From DASYTH01 sp035942955 (GTDB taxonomy: Bacteria; Actinomycetota; Actinomycetes; Mycobacteriales; Pseudonocardiaceae): a DNA stretch of 64,000 bases. Each line of letters opens with the position of its first letter. Positions within the stretch are counted from its first letter, which is position 1. Shown piece by piece: positions 16,423 to 25,211 of the stretch. Both the position numbers and the translations under genes were made by a program. Below the pieces are notes generated by a model, which was not told where the DNA came from, ran no database searches, and saw only the letters and a program-made list of their open reading frames with translations. The stretch is from assembly GCF_035942955.1 (NCBI RefSeq), contig NZ_DASZCQ010000228.1, forward strand, positions 1-64,000, read 5' to 3'.

Positions 16423-17619
16423 TCAGGGCACCGTCGAGGTGAACAGCTCGTCCTGCGCCTGTCGAAGCGCGAGCACGAGCGCACCCTCGAGCACCGGTTC
16501 GGCCGAGAGCACGGACAGCCGAACCGGTGGGCGGGGCAGGGAGATTGCGTGCAGCTCCCGCTCGATGAGTGCCCGCAGCGCCTCGCCGCCGGCAAGGGCG
16601 ACGGCGCCGGTGAGCACGACGAGCGCGGGGTCGACGACCGCGACGATGGCCGCGAGGCCCATGGCCACCCGACCGGCCACATCGGACAGCGCGAAGTGCG
16701 CGCGCTGCCGGCGTTCGCCATCGCGCCCGCTGGTGAGGACGCGGGTGGCGAACCGCACGGCGGCCGCGGGATCGTGTCCGCGGAAGCCGTGCGAGCGCAT
16801 GATCTTATGGACCGCCGGTCCCCCGGCGAACGCCTGCATGCCATGGTTGGCGGTGCGGCCGACGTCCCGCGCGGTGGGCGCGCCGGGCACCGGCATGTAG
16901 CCGACCTCCCCCGCCCCACCGGTCCACCCCCGGTACAGCCGCCCGTCGATGACCAACGCCATGCCGATCCCGTTACCGATCCAGACGACGGCGAAGCTCG
17001 GCGCCTCGGTGGCGACCCCGTAGGCCTGCTCGGCCTGGGCCACCAGGTTGACGTCGTTCTCCACCGCCACCGGCACGCCGAGCCCGTCGGCCAGCGTCTC
17101 GACCAGCCGCGGCACGTGCCAGCCCGACAGGTGCGGGGCGTAGAACAGCCGCCCGGTGGCGGGGTTGACCGCACCGGGCACGCCGATCACCACGCGTCCG
17201 AGCTGGGCGATGGTGATCCCGGCCGGACCGCAGGCCCCGTCGATCGCCGCGCGGACCCGCTCGACGACCTGGCCCCCGGACCGGCCGGGCGTGGCCAGCT
17301 CGTGCTCGCCGATCACCTGTCCGGTGATCTCCGCGACCCGCACGCAGATGCGGCCGGGCGTGACGTCCACCCCGGCCACGTAGCTCGCCCTCGGGTTGAC
17401 CCGGTACAGCTCCGCCGTGCGGCCGGGCAACCCCTCGCGGATGCCGTCCCGCACCACCAGTCCGGACGCCTGTAGGCGGGCCAGGAGCTGGGAGGCGGTC
17501 GGCTTGGAGATGCCCGTGATGGACGCGAGCTGGGACCGGGTCAGCGGTCCGCGCTCCAGCAGGACTTCGAGCGCCGCCTTGTCGTTCATGGCTCGAAGCA
17601 CGCTGGGCGTCCCGGGCAT
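16423..17619 (-). CDS. ROK-family transcriptional regulator
   Basis: A 398-aa regulator with an N-terminal winged helix (LTRSQLASITGISKPTASQLL, about residues 24-45) and a C-terminal ROK (sugar-kinase-like) sensor domain with the GNGIGMALVIDG and GGAGEVGYMPV motifs. The classic CxCGxxGC zinc cluster is not seen in its usual place, so metal binding may be lost. It is the first gene of the ngcEFG unit and presumably controls it in response to an amino sugar. A 25-bp palindrome (17642-17666) lies 23 bp upstream of its start. Confidence 0.85.
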   Translation of the reverse strand: MPGTPSVLRAMNDKAALEVLLERGPLTRSQLASITGISKPTASQLLARLQASGLVVRDGIREGLPGRTAELYRVNPRASYVAGVDVTPGRICVRVAEITGQVIGEHELATPGRSGGQVVERVRAAIDGACGPAGITIAQLGRVVIGVPGAVNPATGRLFYAPHLSGWHVPRLVETLADGLGVPVAVENDVNLVAQAEQAYGVATEAPSFAVVWIGNGIGMALVIDGRLYRGWTGGAGEVGYMPVPGAPTARDVGRTANHGMQAFAGGPAVHKIMRSHGFRGHDPAAAVRFATRVLTSGRDGERRQRAHFALSDVAGRVAMGLAAIVAVVDPALVVLTGAVALAGGEALRALIERELHAISLPRPPVRLSVLSAEPVLEGALVLALRQAQDELFTSTVP

Positions 17620-17641
17620 GCGAATGGTTCAGACCTCTCGT

Positions 17642-17666
17642 CGAGTTAGGAAACTTTCCTAACTCG
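17642..17666. promoter_or_regulatory. Perfect-arm palindrome, probable ROK operator
   Basis: Two perfect 12-bp arms, CGAGTTAGGAAA and TTTCCTAACTCG, flank a single C at 17654. It sits 23 bp upstream of the ROK gene start, where binding would block the ROK-ngcEFG promoter. The AT-rich core stands out from its GC-rich surroundings. Confidence 0.75.
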
Positions 17667-17697
17667 GGGAGGCTAGGAAGTGTTACCGGTCACGTCA

Positions 17698-17711
17698 ATG
17701 GTCTGGACCAT
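17698..17711. promoter_or_regulatory. DasR-like (dre) site
   Basis: ATGGTCTGGACCAT matches the core of the DasR-responsive element (TGGTCTAGACCA) at 11 of 12 positions. DasR is the global GlcNAc regulator of actinomycetes. Its place about 80 bp upstream of the ROK-ngcEFG unit agrees with amino-sugar uptake. The consensus is from memory. Confidence 0.5.
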
Positions 17712-17769
17712 ACCGTTACCGCGCCGCGACCGCCACCCGGGGTCCCGAACACGCCCCGGAGTTGGGATG

Positions 17770-18894
17770 TTACTGGTACAGACCAATCGCCCTGACCACC
17801 TCGCGGAGCAACGGGAGCCGGGCCCGGGGAGCAAGGCCGAGATGGTAGAGGGCAAGCCCGCCCGCCCCGGCCGCGACCAGGCGGCGCACGTGCTCGGGAA
17901 GCCGGGCCGGGTCGGCCGGCGGCAGCACCGTGACGTAGGCCTCGACCGGCACGCCGAGCGCGGCGACCGCCGCCACGTCGTCGGCCGTGGCCTGCTCGGT
18001 CGGCCAGGCCGGCACCAGCACCGCGTCGACGTCCTTCACCGCGGCGGCGGTCAGACCCGGCGAGGCCCCGGCCGCCCACGGGTCGGGGTGGCCGTGCAGC
18101 GACACCGGCGCACCCGGCGCGTGCTCGGCGAGCCCCTCCAGCACCTCGGCGCGCAGCAGGTCGGTGGCGCGGTGCCGGACGGCGAGCAGCTCCGTCGCAA
18201 TCTCGCGGGACAGCTCCTCGTCCGCCTTCACCGCGGCGCGCAGGGCGCCGGTCACCTGGGCCGGGTCCAGCCCCCGGTCCCGCCACGCCGACCGGCAGGC
18301 CGTGCAGCAGCACACCGACAGCAGCCGGGCGGCCAGCGGCGTCCAGGCCCCGTCGGTCTTCTCGTGGTGGCTGTTGTGCGAAAGGCCGAGCTGGCCGCAC
18401 GCCTCCAGCGACACCCCGTCCACCCGCACGCCGCGCACCGCCTCACCCGCCAGGGTGGCCGCGTACTCCCGCACGTCGGGATGCGCCGGGCACAGCGCGT
18501 AGGGGTACCGGTCGCCGAAGCAGTTGATCACCGCGGGCGAGCCGGGCTCGGTGCCCAGCCGGGTGTTGTGGGTCAGCACGATCCAGGCGGAGACCCGCAG
18601 GCCGGCGTCCCGCAGCAGGGCCGCGGCGGCGGCGAACGGGTCGGCCGACGTGATCCAGTCCGGGGCCAGCGGGCGCAGCCGCCGCGACGCCCAGACCTCC
18701 GCGCGGACCGGCCGGTACAGCGCGGCGTACCGGGCGTCGATCACCTGGTGCAGCGGGTGCAGCGGGGTGGCGGCGCGGGTCGAGTGGTAGGCGGCGGCGA
18801 GCGTCACGTGGGTGATGCCCAGGTCGGTCACGCGTTCGACGAAACCCGGGTCGCCGAGCACGTCCCACGGGTAGGCATGTCCGGTGATCACCAC
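17770..18894 (-). CDS. TIM-barrel-like protein of the aldarate operon, unknown activity
   Basis: A 374-aa protein from a GTG start overlapping the dehydratase gene by 7 bp. It reads like a TIM barrel of the glycoside-hydrolase type: a beta-strand start (VITGHAYPWDVLG), repeated strand-helix pairs, VDGVSLEACG in the middle, and a Cys cluster CCCTACRSAW at about residue 197 that may bind a metal or stabilise a loop. No signal peptide is seen. No catalytic pair can be named with confidence. As last gene of the operon it may process an oligo- or uronoside brought in by the importer. Confidence 0.55.
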   Translation of the reverse strand: MVITGHAYPWDVLGDPGFVERVTDLGITHVTLAAAYHSTRAATPLHPLHQVIDARYAALYRPVRAEVWASRRLRPLAPDWITSADPFAAAAALLRDAGLRVSAWIVLTHNTRLGTEPGSPAVINCFGDRYPYALCPAHPDVREYAATLAGEAVRGVRVDGVSLEACGQLGLSHNSHHEKTDGAWTPLAARLLSVCCCTACRSAWRDRGLDPAQVTGALRAAVKADEELSREIATELLAVRHRATDLLRAEVLEGLAEHAPGAPVSLHGHPDPWAAGASPGLTAAAVKDVDAVLVPAWPTEQATADDVAAVAALGVPVEAYVTVLPPADPARLPEHVRRLVAAGAGGLALYHLGLAPRARLPLLREVVRAIGLYQ

Positions 18895-20159
18895 CGCGGC
18901 AGCTTACCCACGAAGTCCGGCCGGATCGTGCGCATGTAGGTGGTGTCGTCCCGCTCCCGGACCCCGCACCGCAGGTAGTCGGCGTTCATCCGGGCCAGCG
19001 CGTCGCGGTCCAGCTCGACCCCGAGGCCGGGCCGGTTCGGCACCTCGATCGACCCGCCGGAGAACCGCAGCGGCGCGCGCACCACGTCGACGCCGCACTG
19101 CCACGGCGTGTGCGTGTCGACCGCGTAGGTCAGGTTCGGCGTGGCCGCGGCCAGGTGGGTCATCGCGGCGAGGCTGATCCCGAGGTGGCTGTTGGAGTGC
19201 ATGGACACGCCGACGTCCCAGGTCCGGCAGATCGCGGCCAGCTCGGTGGCGGCGCGCAGCCCGCCCCAGTAGTGGTGATCGGCCAGCACCACGCCCACCG
19301 CGCGGCGGGCGAACGCCTCCGGCAGGTCCGCGAACTGGATCACGCACATGTTGGTGGCCAGCGGCATCGACGCGTGCGCGGCCACCTCCGCCATTCCCGC
19401 GATGCCCTCGGTCGGGTCCTCGAGGTACTCCAGCAGGCCCTCGGTCTCGGCGGCCACCTTCACCGAGGTCGGCACCGTCCAGGCGGTGTTCGGGTCCAGC
19501 CGCAGCGGGTGGTCCGGGAACTCCGTGCGCAGCGCCCGGATCGCGGCGATCTCCTGGTCCGGTGGGAACACGCCGCCCTTGAGCTTGATCGAACGGAAGC
19601 CGTACCGCTGCACCATCCGCCGGGCCTGGGCCACGATCTGATCCGGGTCGAGCGCCTCGCCCCACTCGTCCGGCTCGGCCCCGGGATGCGCCGCCCATTT
19701 GTAGAACAGGTAGGCGGAGAACGGCACCCGGTCGCGGGCCCGCCCGCCGAGCAGGTCGCACACCGGCCGATCGGTCAGCTTCCCTTGCAGGTCAAGGCAG
19801 GCCACCTCGAACGGGGAGAGCACCCTGGCCAGCGTCTTGGCCGGGCTGGAGCCGCCGGTCAACCCGTGCCGGTCCGGGACGTCGAGCCCCGCGCCCAGCG
19901 CGCCGGCCACCCGCCGGCGCAGGTCGGCCAGGTCGAACGGGTCGAGCCCGACGAGCGCCGCGGCGGCCCGGTGCAGCAGCGCCAGATGCGGCTCGTCGCC
20001 GTAGCTCTCGCCGAGGCCGACCAGCTCCCCGCCGGCGCGCAGCTCGATGATCGAGCGCAGCGCCCACGGCTGGTGCACCCCGTTGGCGTTGAGCAGCGGC
20101 GGGTCGGGGAACGCGATCGGGGTGACCACGGCTCCCCTGATCGCCGGCCGGGTGCTCAT
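18888..20159 (-). CDS. Glucarate dehydratase-family enolase-superfamily enzyme
   Basis: A 423-aa enzyme starting at the ATG at 20159. Enolase-superfamily features are visible: a K-x-K base motif in SIKLKGG (about residue 192), metal-ligand strands LDPNTAW, LEDPTEG and LADHHYWGG, and the second base His in MHSNSHLG. GlucD-type enzymes dehydrate D-glucarate or related aldarates to 5-dehydro-4-deoxyglucarate. The next enzyme of that pathway is encoded directly upstream (4-bp ATGA overlap). The exact aldarate is not certain. Confidence 0.85.
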   Translation of the reverse strand: MSTRPAIRGAVVTPIAFPDPPLLNANGVHQPWALRSIIELRAGGELVGLGESYGDEPHLALLHRAAAALVGLDPFDLADLRRRVAGALGAGLDVPDRHGLTGGSSPAKTLARVLSPFEVACLDLQGKLTDRPVCDLLGGRARDRVPFSAYLFYKWAAHPGAEPDEWGEALDPDQIVAQARRMVQRYGFRSIKLKGGVFPPDQEIAAIRALRTEFPDHPLRLDPNTAWTVPTSVKVAAETEGLLEYLEDPTEGIAGMAEVAAHASMPLATNMCVIQFADLPEAFARRAVGVVLADHHYWGGLRAATELAAICRTWDVGVSMHSNSHLGISLAAMTHLAAATPNLTYAVDTHTPWQCGVDVVRAPLRFSGGSIEVPNRPGLGVELDRDALARMNADYLRCGVRERDDTTYMRTIRPDFVGKLPRW

Positions 20160-21085
20160 GCCACCGCCTTGATGTTCGCAAGCGCCGCGCGGCCGCGTGC
20201 GATGATCTCCTCCAGTTGAGCCAGATGCTCTGCGGTGACGTCGCGGAGGGGCGGTCGCACCGGGCCCACCGGCTGCCCGCGCAACCGTGCCCCGGCCTTG
20301 ACCAGGGCCACCGCGTAGCCGGGCGTGGTCTCCCGCAGCGCGGCGAACGGCACGTAGAACTCGTCCATCAGGGTCTGCACGGTCTCGGCGTCCTCCCGTT
20401 CGACCGCGGCGTAGAACGCGGTGGCGATCTCCGGGACGAAGCACAGCACGGCCGACGAGTAGCCGTCCACACCCAGCGCGCGGTAGGCGGGCACGGACAG
20501 CTCGGCGGTCGGCAACCCGTTGAGGAAGCCGAACTCCGCGGCCCTCGGGTGCCCGCTGGTGCGCACCGCGTCGATCAGCGCGCGCATCCGGTCGAGGTCG
20601 CCCTCGCCGTCCTTGATCCCGATGACGGTGGGCAGGTCGAGCAGGGCCACCGCGGCGGCCGGGTCGAGGATCGCGTTGGCCCGCTGGTAGACCACGATCG
20701 GCAGCGGCGCGGCCGCGGCCACGTAGCGGACGAAGTCGACCATCCCGGCCGGTGGCCCGTGCACCAGGTACGGCGGCAGCAGCAGCACACCGTCCACACC
20801 GGACTCCGCGGCGACGGTTAAGAACTCGCGCGCGATCCGCGGGCCGCCGCCCACCCCGGCGAACACCGGCATCCGGCCGTCCACCACCCGACGCGCGGTG
20901 GACAGCACCTCCCGGTACTCCGCAATGGACAATGCGGTGAGCTCTCCGGTGCCACAGGCCACGAACAGCCCCGCCGGTTCGGCGGCGACGTGCGCGGCGA
21001 CATGCTCGGCGAGGACCCCGGTGGCCACGGTGTCGTCCGCGGTGAACGGGGTCAGCGGGAAGGAGAGCAGTCCGGTCAGGTGCAT
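20156..21085 (-). CDS. 5-dehydro-4-deoxyglucarate dehydratase
   Basis: A 309-aa class I lyase of the DHDPS/NAL family. The N-terminus (LLSFPLTPF) and LFVACGTGELTALS are typical of KDGDH, and the Schiff-base Lys is in VIGIKDGEGD (near residue 157). It decarboxylates and dehydrates 5-dehydro-4-deoxyglucarate to 2-oxoglutarate semialdehyde (EC 4.2.1.41). It sits between importer and dehydratase genes in a fully overlapping operon. Confidence 0.85.
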   Translation of the reverse strand: MHLTGLLSFPLTPFTADDTVATGVLAEHVAAHVAAEPAGLFVACGTGELTALSIAEYREVLSTARRVVDGRMPVFAGVGGGPRIAREFLTVAAESGVDGVLLLPPYLVHGPPAGMVDFVRYVAAAAPLPIVVYQRANAILDPAAAVALLDLPTVIGIKDGEGDLDRMRALIDAVRTSGHPRAAEFGFLNGLPTAELSVPAYRALGVDGYSSAVLCFVPEIATAFYAAVEREDAETVQTLMDEFYVPFAALRETTPGYAVALVKAGARLRGQPVGPVRPPLRDVTAEHLAQLEEIIARGRAALANIKAVA

Positions 21086-21095
21086 CGTGTTCCTT

Positions 21096-21962
21096 TCAAC
21101 CCTTGATGGCGCCGGAGGTGAGGCCGTTCATGAACTGGCGCTGCATGGCGATGAACGCGATCACCGAGGGCAGCAGGGCGAGCAGCGCCGCGGCCAGCAG
21201 CACACCCAACCCGACGTCCTCATCGGACCGCAGGGTGCGTAGCGCCAGCGGCAGCGTGAACTGGCCGGCGTCCGTGGCGACCAGCAGCGGCAGCAGGTAC
21301 TGGTCCCAGATCATCGTGAAGCCGAAGATGCCGATCACGCCGAGCGCCGGCCGGCACAGCGGGAGCACCACGGAGGCGAAGATACGCAGCTCCCCCGCCC
21401 CGTCAAGGCGCGCCGCCTCCTCCAGCTCCAGCGGGATTTCCTTCATGAACTCGGCCATGACCAGGATGGAGAACCCCCACGCGCCCACCGGAACGATCAT
21501 ACCGAGCAGGCTGCCGGTCAGGTTCACGTGCACGAGCGGCACGTCGGCCAGCACCCCGGCAAGGGGGATCACCAGGATCTCCTCCGGCAGCATCATGGTC
21601 GACAGGATCAGCAGGAACACCAGCCGCAGGCCCGGGAACCGCTTGCGCGCCAACGCGTAGGCCGCCGAGACGCTGACCGCGATCTGCAGCAGCAGGGCAC
21701 CGCCGACCACGATGAACGAGTTGAGCAGGTAGCCGAGCACCCCGCGGTCGAAGGCGACGGCGAAGTTGTCCAGCGTGAAGTCGCCCGGGATGAGGCTCAA
21801 TCGGGTCGGGCTCGGCACCCGCCGGAACGCGCTGACCAGCAACATGATCAGCGGCCCGGCGAACACCACGACCAGCACGCCGTACAGCAGTACCTTGCTC
21901 ACCGTCGCAACAGGACCCGAGCGCGCGGACAGGCCAAGGGCGGTGTCGGTCTGCCGGTTCAT
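21096..21962 (-). CDS. Carbohydrate ABC importer permease (MalG-type)
   Basis: A 288-aa permease with six membrane helices and an EAA loop (ELEEAARLDGAGELRIF). The ATG at 21962 overlaps the previous stop (ATGA) and is preferred over a GTG at 21971. It pairs with the permease at 21959-22945 and the binding protein at 22945-24285. The operon context implies uptake of an aldarate, uronate or uronoside. Confidence 0.82.
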   Translation of the reverse strand: MNRQTDTALGLSARSGPVATVSKVLLYGVLVVVFAGPLIMLLVSAFRRVPSPTRLSLIPGDFTLDNFAVAFDRGVLGYLLNSFIVVGGALLLQIAVSVSAAYALARKRFPGLRLVFLLILSTMMLPEEILVIPLAGVLADVPLVHVNLTGSLLGMIVPVGAWGFSILVMAEFMKEIPLELEEAARLDGAGELRIFASVVLPLCRPALGVIGIFGFTMIWDQYLLPLLVATDAGQFTLPLALRTLRSDEDVGLGVLLAAALLALLPSVIAFIAMQRQFMNGLTSGAIKG

Positions 21963-22945
21963 CGTCGCCACCTGGCTAACCTGACGGCCAGCGTCAGCGC
22001 CACCGTCGCCAGGAGCAACACCACGGTCCCGGCCGCGGCCAGGCCGATCTCGTTACGCTCGAACCCGATCCGGAAGATCAGCGTCATCATCACGTCGGTC
22101 GACCCGTCCGGCCCGCCGTTGGTCAGCAGGTACACCTCGGTGAAGATCCGCAGCCCACGGATGGCCGCCAGCGTGAACAGGATCGTGAACACCGGCCGCA
22201 GCGCGGGGAACGTCACGTGCCACAGTCTTCTCGCGACGCCCGCACCGTCCACTGCGGACGCTTCGTACAGGTTCCTGTCGACCCCGGCGAGCCCGGCCAG
22301 GATTATCATCATGTCGTAGGGCGCCTGCCGCCAGATCCCCACCGCGATCACCGAGGCCATCGAGGAGTCCGCGGAGTTGAGAAACTGCGAGGGCCCGAGG
22401 CCGACCCAACCCAGGATGTCGTTGATCGTGCCGTCCGGCGCCGGGAAGTAGAGGATCCGCCACACCTCCACCACGACCGCGATCGCCGTCACCACCGGCA
22501 GAAACACCGCGGTACGCACCAACCACAGGTGCCGGGCGGTACCCTCGACCAGCAGCGCCAGCGCCAAACCCACCACGATCGCGCCCCCGGTCTGTCCGAC
22601 GGCCAAAATGATCGTGTTGCGGATCGCGTTGAGGAACGCCGGATCGGTCAGCACGTGCTCGTAGTTGTCCAACCCCACCCACCGGTCCCCGAGGTACGGC
22701 CGCACCTCGAGGAAGCTCATGTTGATGGCCTGCACCATCGGCACGAACTTGAACACCGCAAAAATGAGCAGCGCCGGCACCAGGAACAACCACGCGGCCA
22801 CCCACGACCCCACCCGAGGGCGGAACATGCCTGCGCGAAGGCGGGACACGCCGATGTGGTGGCTGCCGCCCGGGCGTGTCCCGCCTTCCGGCAGCCGTGT
22901 TCCGGCCTCGTGCAGCCGTGTTCCGCCTTCGCGAACCACGCTCAT
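21959..22945 (-). CDS. Carbohydrate ABC importer permease (MalF-type) with repeat-expanded N-terminus
   Basis: A 328-aa MalF-like permease with an EAA loop (NLYEASAVDGAGVARRLW). Its ATG overlaps the binding-protein stop (TGATG). Before the first membrane helix lies an unusual cytoplasmic tail built of three 7-aa units (EGGTRLH, EAGTRLP, EGGTRPG) encoded by 21-bp repeats, plus a DNA inverted repeat (22837-22888). The tail is not a normal part of the family and looks like a repeat insertion into the gene's 5' end. Confidence 0.82.
   Translation of the reverse strand: MSVVREGGTRLHEAGTRLPEGGTRPGGSHHIGVSRLRAGMFRPRVGSWVAAWLFLVPALLIFAVFKFVPMVQAINMSFLEVRPYLGDRWVGLDNYEHVLTDPAFLNAIRNTIILAVGQTGGAIVVGLALALLVEGTARHLWLVRTAVFLPVVTAIAVVVEVWRILYFPAPDGTINDILGWVGLGPSQFLNSADSSMASVIAVGIWRQAPYDMMIILAGLAGVDRNLYEASAVDGAGVARRLWHVTFPALRPVFTILFTLAAIRGLRIFTEVYLLTNGGPDGSTDVMMTLIFRIGFERNEIGLAAAGTVVLLLATVALTLAVRLARWRR
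22837..22934. repeat. 16-bp perfect inverted repeat and 21-bp tandem units
   Basis: GAAGGCGGGACACGCC (22837-22852) and its exact complement (22873-22888) flank a 20-bp loop. Downstream on the plus strand GCAGCCGTGTTCCG is repeated 21 bp apart. All lie within the first codons of the MalF-like gene and keep its frame. Confidence 0.7.
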
Positions 22946-24285
22946 CAACCGGCGACGCCCTGCTTGCGGAGTTCCTCGTCGAATGTGCCGGCCAGCTTGG
23001 TGAGCTGGGCCTTGACGTCGGCGTTGCAGTCGGCGATCACCGTGTTGATCGCCGCGGCCGCGTTCTGCAGGAACGGGGTCCACTCGGGCACGGACGGGAC
23101 GTAGCGGCCACCCGTTTTGTAGATGGTCTCGAAGGTCTGCCAGCGGGTGTCCTTGCGCACGTCGTCGAGCTTGACCTCGGAGTTGACCGGCAGCCGGACG
23201 ATGTTGCCGTCGGTGTCGCCGGCCATGCCGATCGTCTGGCCCTCCACGGAGATCGCGAACTCGGCGAAGCGCTCCTGGCCGGCCTGGTTCTTCGAGCCGG
23301 CCATCAGGTAGACGTTCTCGCCTTCGGCCAGGGAGACCGCGGTGCCGCCGGGGCCGGGCGGTGCGGGGACCACCTCGTACTTGTCCTTGCCGAGGTTCTT
23401 GTCGAACCGGGCCATGTTGTAGGGGCCGGTGAAGTAGATGCCGCCCTGGCCCTTCTCGAACATCGGGTGCGCCGGCACGGTTTCCAGGGTCACCGCGCCG
23501 GGGACGACCGATTTGTCCACACAGAACAGTTCCTGGAACCAGCGGACGGCGGCCACCGAGGCGTCGCTGCCGATCGCCGGCGCGTATTTTCCGTTGCTCT
23601 CGGACAGGAAGTCGCCGCCGCCGGACCACAGGAAGCTGGAGAAGAACCAGGCCGCGTAGCCGCGCTTGGTCGAGCCGGGCACGACGAACCCGTACGTGTC
23701 CGGCTTTCCGTTGCCGTCCGGGTCCTTCTCGGTGAATGCCTTGCCGAGCGCCCGCAGCTCGTCCCAGGTCTTGGGCTGGGCAAGGCCGAGCTTCTCGCGC
23801 CAGTCCTTGCGGATGAACAGCGCGAAGGACTGCGCCGAGAACGGCACCGCGTAGACCTTTCCGTCGGCCTGGGTGGCCGCGTTCCACGCCGACGGCGTCA
23901 GCTTGTCCTGGCCCTCGATGTCGTTGCGGTTGATCTCGCGCACGATGCCCTGCTTGACCAGGGTGCCGCGCTGCGCGGTGTCGTTGATCACGATGTCCGG
24001 CAGCTGCTTCTGCGCCGCGGCCTGCTGCAGCTTGGTCTCGAAGTCGTCGAACAGCGCGGTGACCGTGGTCTGGGTGCCGGTCTTCTCGGTGAACTTCGCG
24101 GCCAGCTCCCTGGCCGTCTTCTCGGTCGGCGATCCCGGCGGCTTGCGCACCCAGATCTGCAGCGGCGCGCCCGGGTCCTGCGCGACGTTGGCCGCGCCCT
24201 CGCTGCCACATGCCGCCGCACCGACACTCAGGAGTGCGGCTGCCAGGAGAGTGGACATACACGTCGCAGCTCGTCGGTGAGTCAC
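22945..24285 (-). CDS. Extracellular solute-binding lipoprotein (family 1)
   Basis: A 446-aa binding protein. The GTG at 24285 is chosen because AGGAG lies 8 bp upstream and the signal peptide follows directly (THRRAATCMSTLLAAALLSVGAAAC); the lipobox Cys is in AAACGS. The body has the usual family-1 pattern (LQIWVRKPPG, PDIVINDTAQR, PKTWDELRALGKAF, GQGGIYFTGPYN). It opens the six-gene aldarate operon and faces an IclR gene across 116 bp, so IclR probably controls it. Confidence 0.83.
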   Translation of the reverse strand: MTHRRAATCMSTLLAAALLSVGAAACGSEGAANVAQDPGAPLQIWVRKPPGSPTEKTARELAAKFTEKTGTQTTVTALFDDFETKLQQAAAQKQLPDIVINDTAQRGTLVKQGIVREINRNDIEGQDKLTPSAWNAATQADGKVYAVPFSAQSFALFIRKDWREKLGLAQPKTWDELRALGKAFTEKDPDGNGKPDTYGFVVPGSTKRGYAAWFFSSFLWSGGGDFLSESNGKYAPAIGSDASVAAVRWFQELFCVDKSVVPGAVTLETVPAHPMFEKGQGGIYFTGPYNMARFDKNLGKDKYEVVPAPPGPGGTAVSLAEGENVYLMAGSKNQAGQERFAEFAISVEGQTIGMAGDTDGNIVRLPVNSEVKLDDVRKDTRWQTFETIYKTGGRYVPSVPEWTPFLQNAAAAINTVIADCNADVKAQLTKLAGTFDEELRKQGVAG

Positions 24286-24297
24286 GATGCGGCTCCT

Positions 24298-24331
24298 GTC
24301 TACATATGTGGACGTCATCCGTACATGTGAT
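24298..24331. promoter_or_regulatory. Probable IclR operator
   Basis: GTCTACATATGTGGAC (24298-24313) is a 16-bp near-palindrome (14 of 16 symmetric), followed by GTACATGTGAT at 24321-24331, between the divergent binding-protein and IclR genes. A nearly identical site lies at 29249-29264 upstream of the uronate dehydrogenase gene. Confidence 0.6.
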
Positions 24332-24401
24332 TGGCGGCATCGACACGTTAGGCCTCCGCTAACCTGGAGGTCAACAGCCGACCGGCCGAATCGAGGGCAC
24401 C

Positions 24402-25211
24402 ATGGCACAACCTCATGAGCGGACCGGCGCCGCACCCGTTCCCCTTCGTGACGTCCCGTCGGTGAAGTCCGCCGAGCGCACCGTGCGCATCCTGGAAACC
24501 CTGGCCGCCTCCCCCACCAAGCTCACCCTCGCCGAGTTGCAGGAGCGCATGGGCTACCCGCGATCATCGCTGCACGCCCTGGTCCGCACCCTGCGCGAGC
24601 TCAAATGGGTCGAGGCCGACGCCGCCGGCTCCGCGTTCGGCGTCGGACCGCACGCCCTGCTGTCCGGCACCGCGTACCTCGACCGCGACCCCGCCCTCCC
24701 CTACGCCTGCGAGGCCCTCGAGGACCTGCGCGCCGAGGTCGGCCACACCACCCACTACGCCCGCCGGGACGGGGCGCACGTCCTCTACCTGGCCAGCCGC
24801 GACCGCCGCGACTCGGTCCGGCTGTTCTCCCGGGTCGGCCGCCGGCTGCCCGCGCACCTCACCGCGCTCGGCCAGGCCCTGCTCGCCGCGCTCACCCCGG
24901 AGGAGATCGACTCGGTCCTGCCGCCGACGCTGGAGGCGCTGACCGAGAACACCATCACCGACCGCGCCGCGCTGCACGCCGAGCTCGACGTGGTCCGCTC
25001 CCGCGGCTGGGCGTTCGAGTCCGAGCAGGGCACCCCCGGCGTGGCGTGCGTCGCCGCCGTCGTCGACTACCGCATCCCGGCCACCGACGCGATCAGCTGC
25101 TCCATGCCCGCGGAGGCCGCAACCGACTCGGAGATCCACCGCATCGCCGCCGCCGTCCTCGCCCGCACCCAGGACCTGGCCACGACCCTGCGCCGTGCCG
25201 GCATCCGCTGA
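24402..25211 (+). CDS. IclR-family transcriptional regulator
   Basis: A 269-aa regulator: winged helix at about residues 22-85 (SAERTVRILETLAA, LTLAELQERMGYPRSSLHALVRTL) and a C-terminal IclR effector domain (about 95-265; LTALGQALLAALTPEE and SEQGTPGVACVAAVV). It is divergent from the aldarate operon, the standard position for its regulator. The probable effector is an aldarate or its breakdown product; inferred from context. Confidence 0.88.
   Translation: MAQPHERTGAAPVPLRDVPSVKSAERTVRILETLAASPTKLTLAELQERMGYPRSSLHALVRTLRELKWVEADAAGSAFGVGPHALLSGTAYLDRDPALPYACEALEDLRAEVGHTTHYARRDGAHVLYLASRDRRDSVRLFSRVGRRLPAHLTALGQALLAALTPEEIDSVLPPTLEALTENTITDRAALHAELDVVRSRGWAFESEQGTPGVACVAAVVDYRIPATDAISCSMPAEAATDSEIHRIAAAVLARTQDLATTLRRAGIR

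Noticed and set aside
17772..17787. Second DasR-like sequence (ACTGGTACAGACCAAT)
   Set aside because: It lies in the last codons of the TIM-barrel-like gene and matches the core at only 10 of 12 positions.
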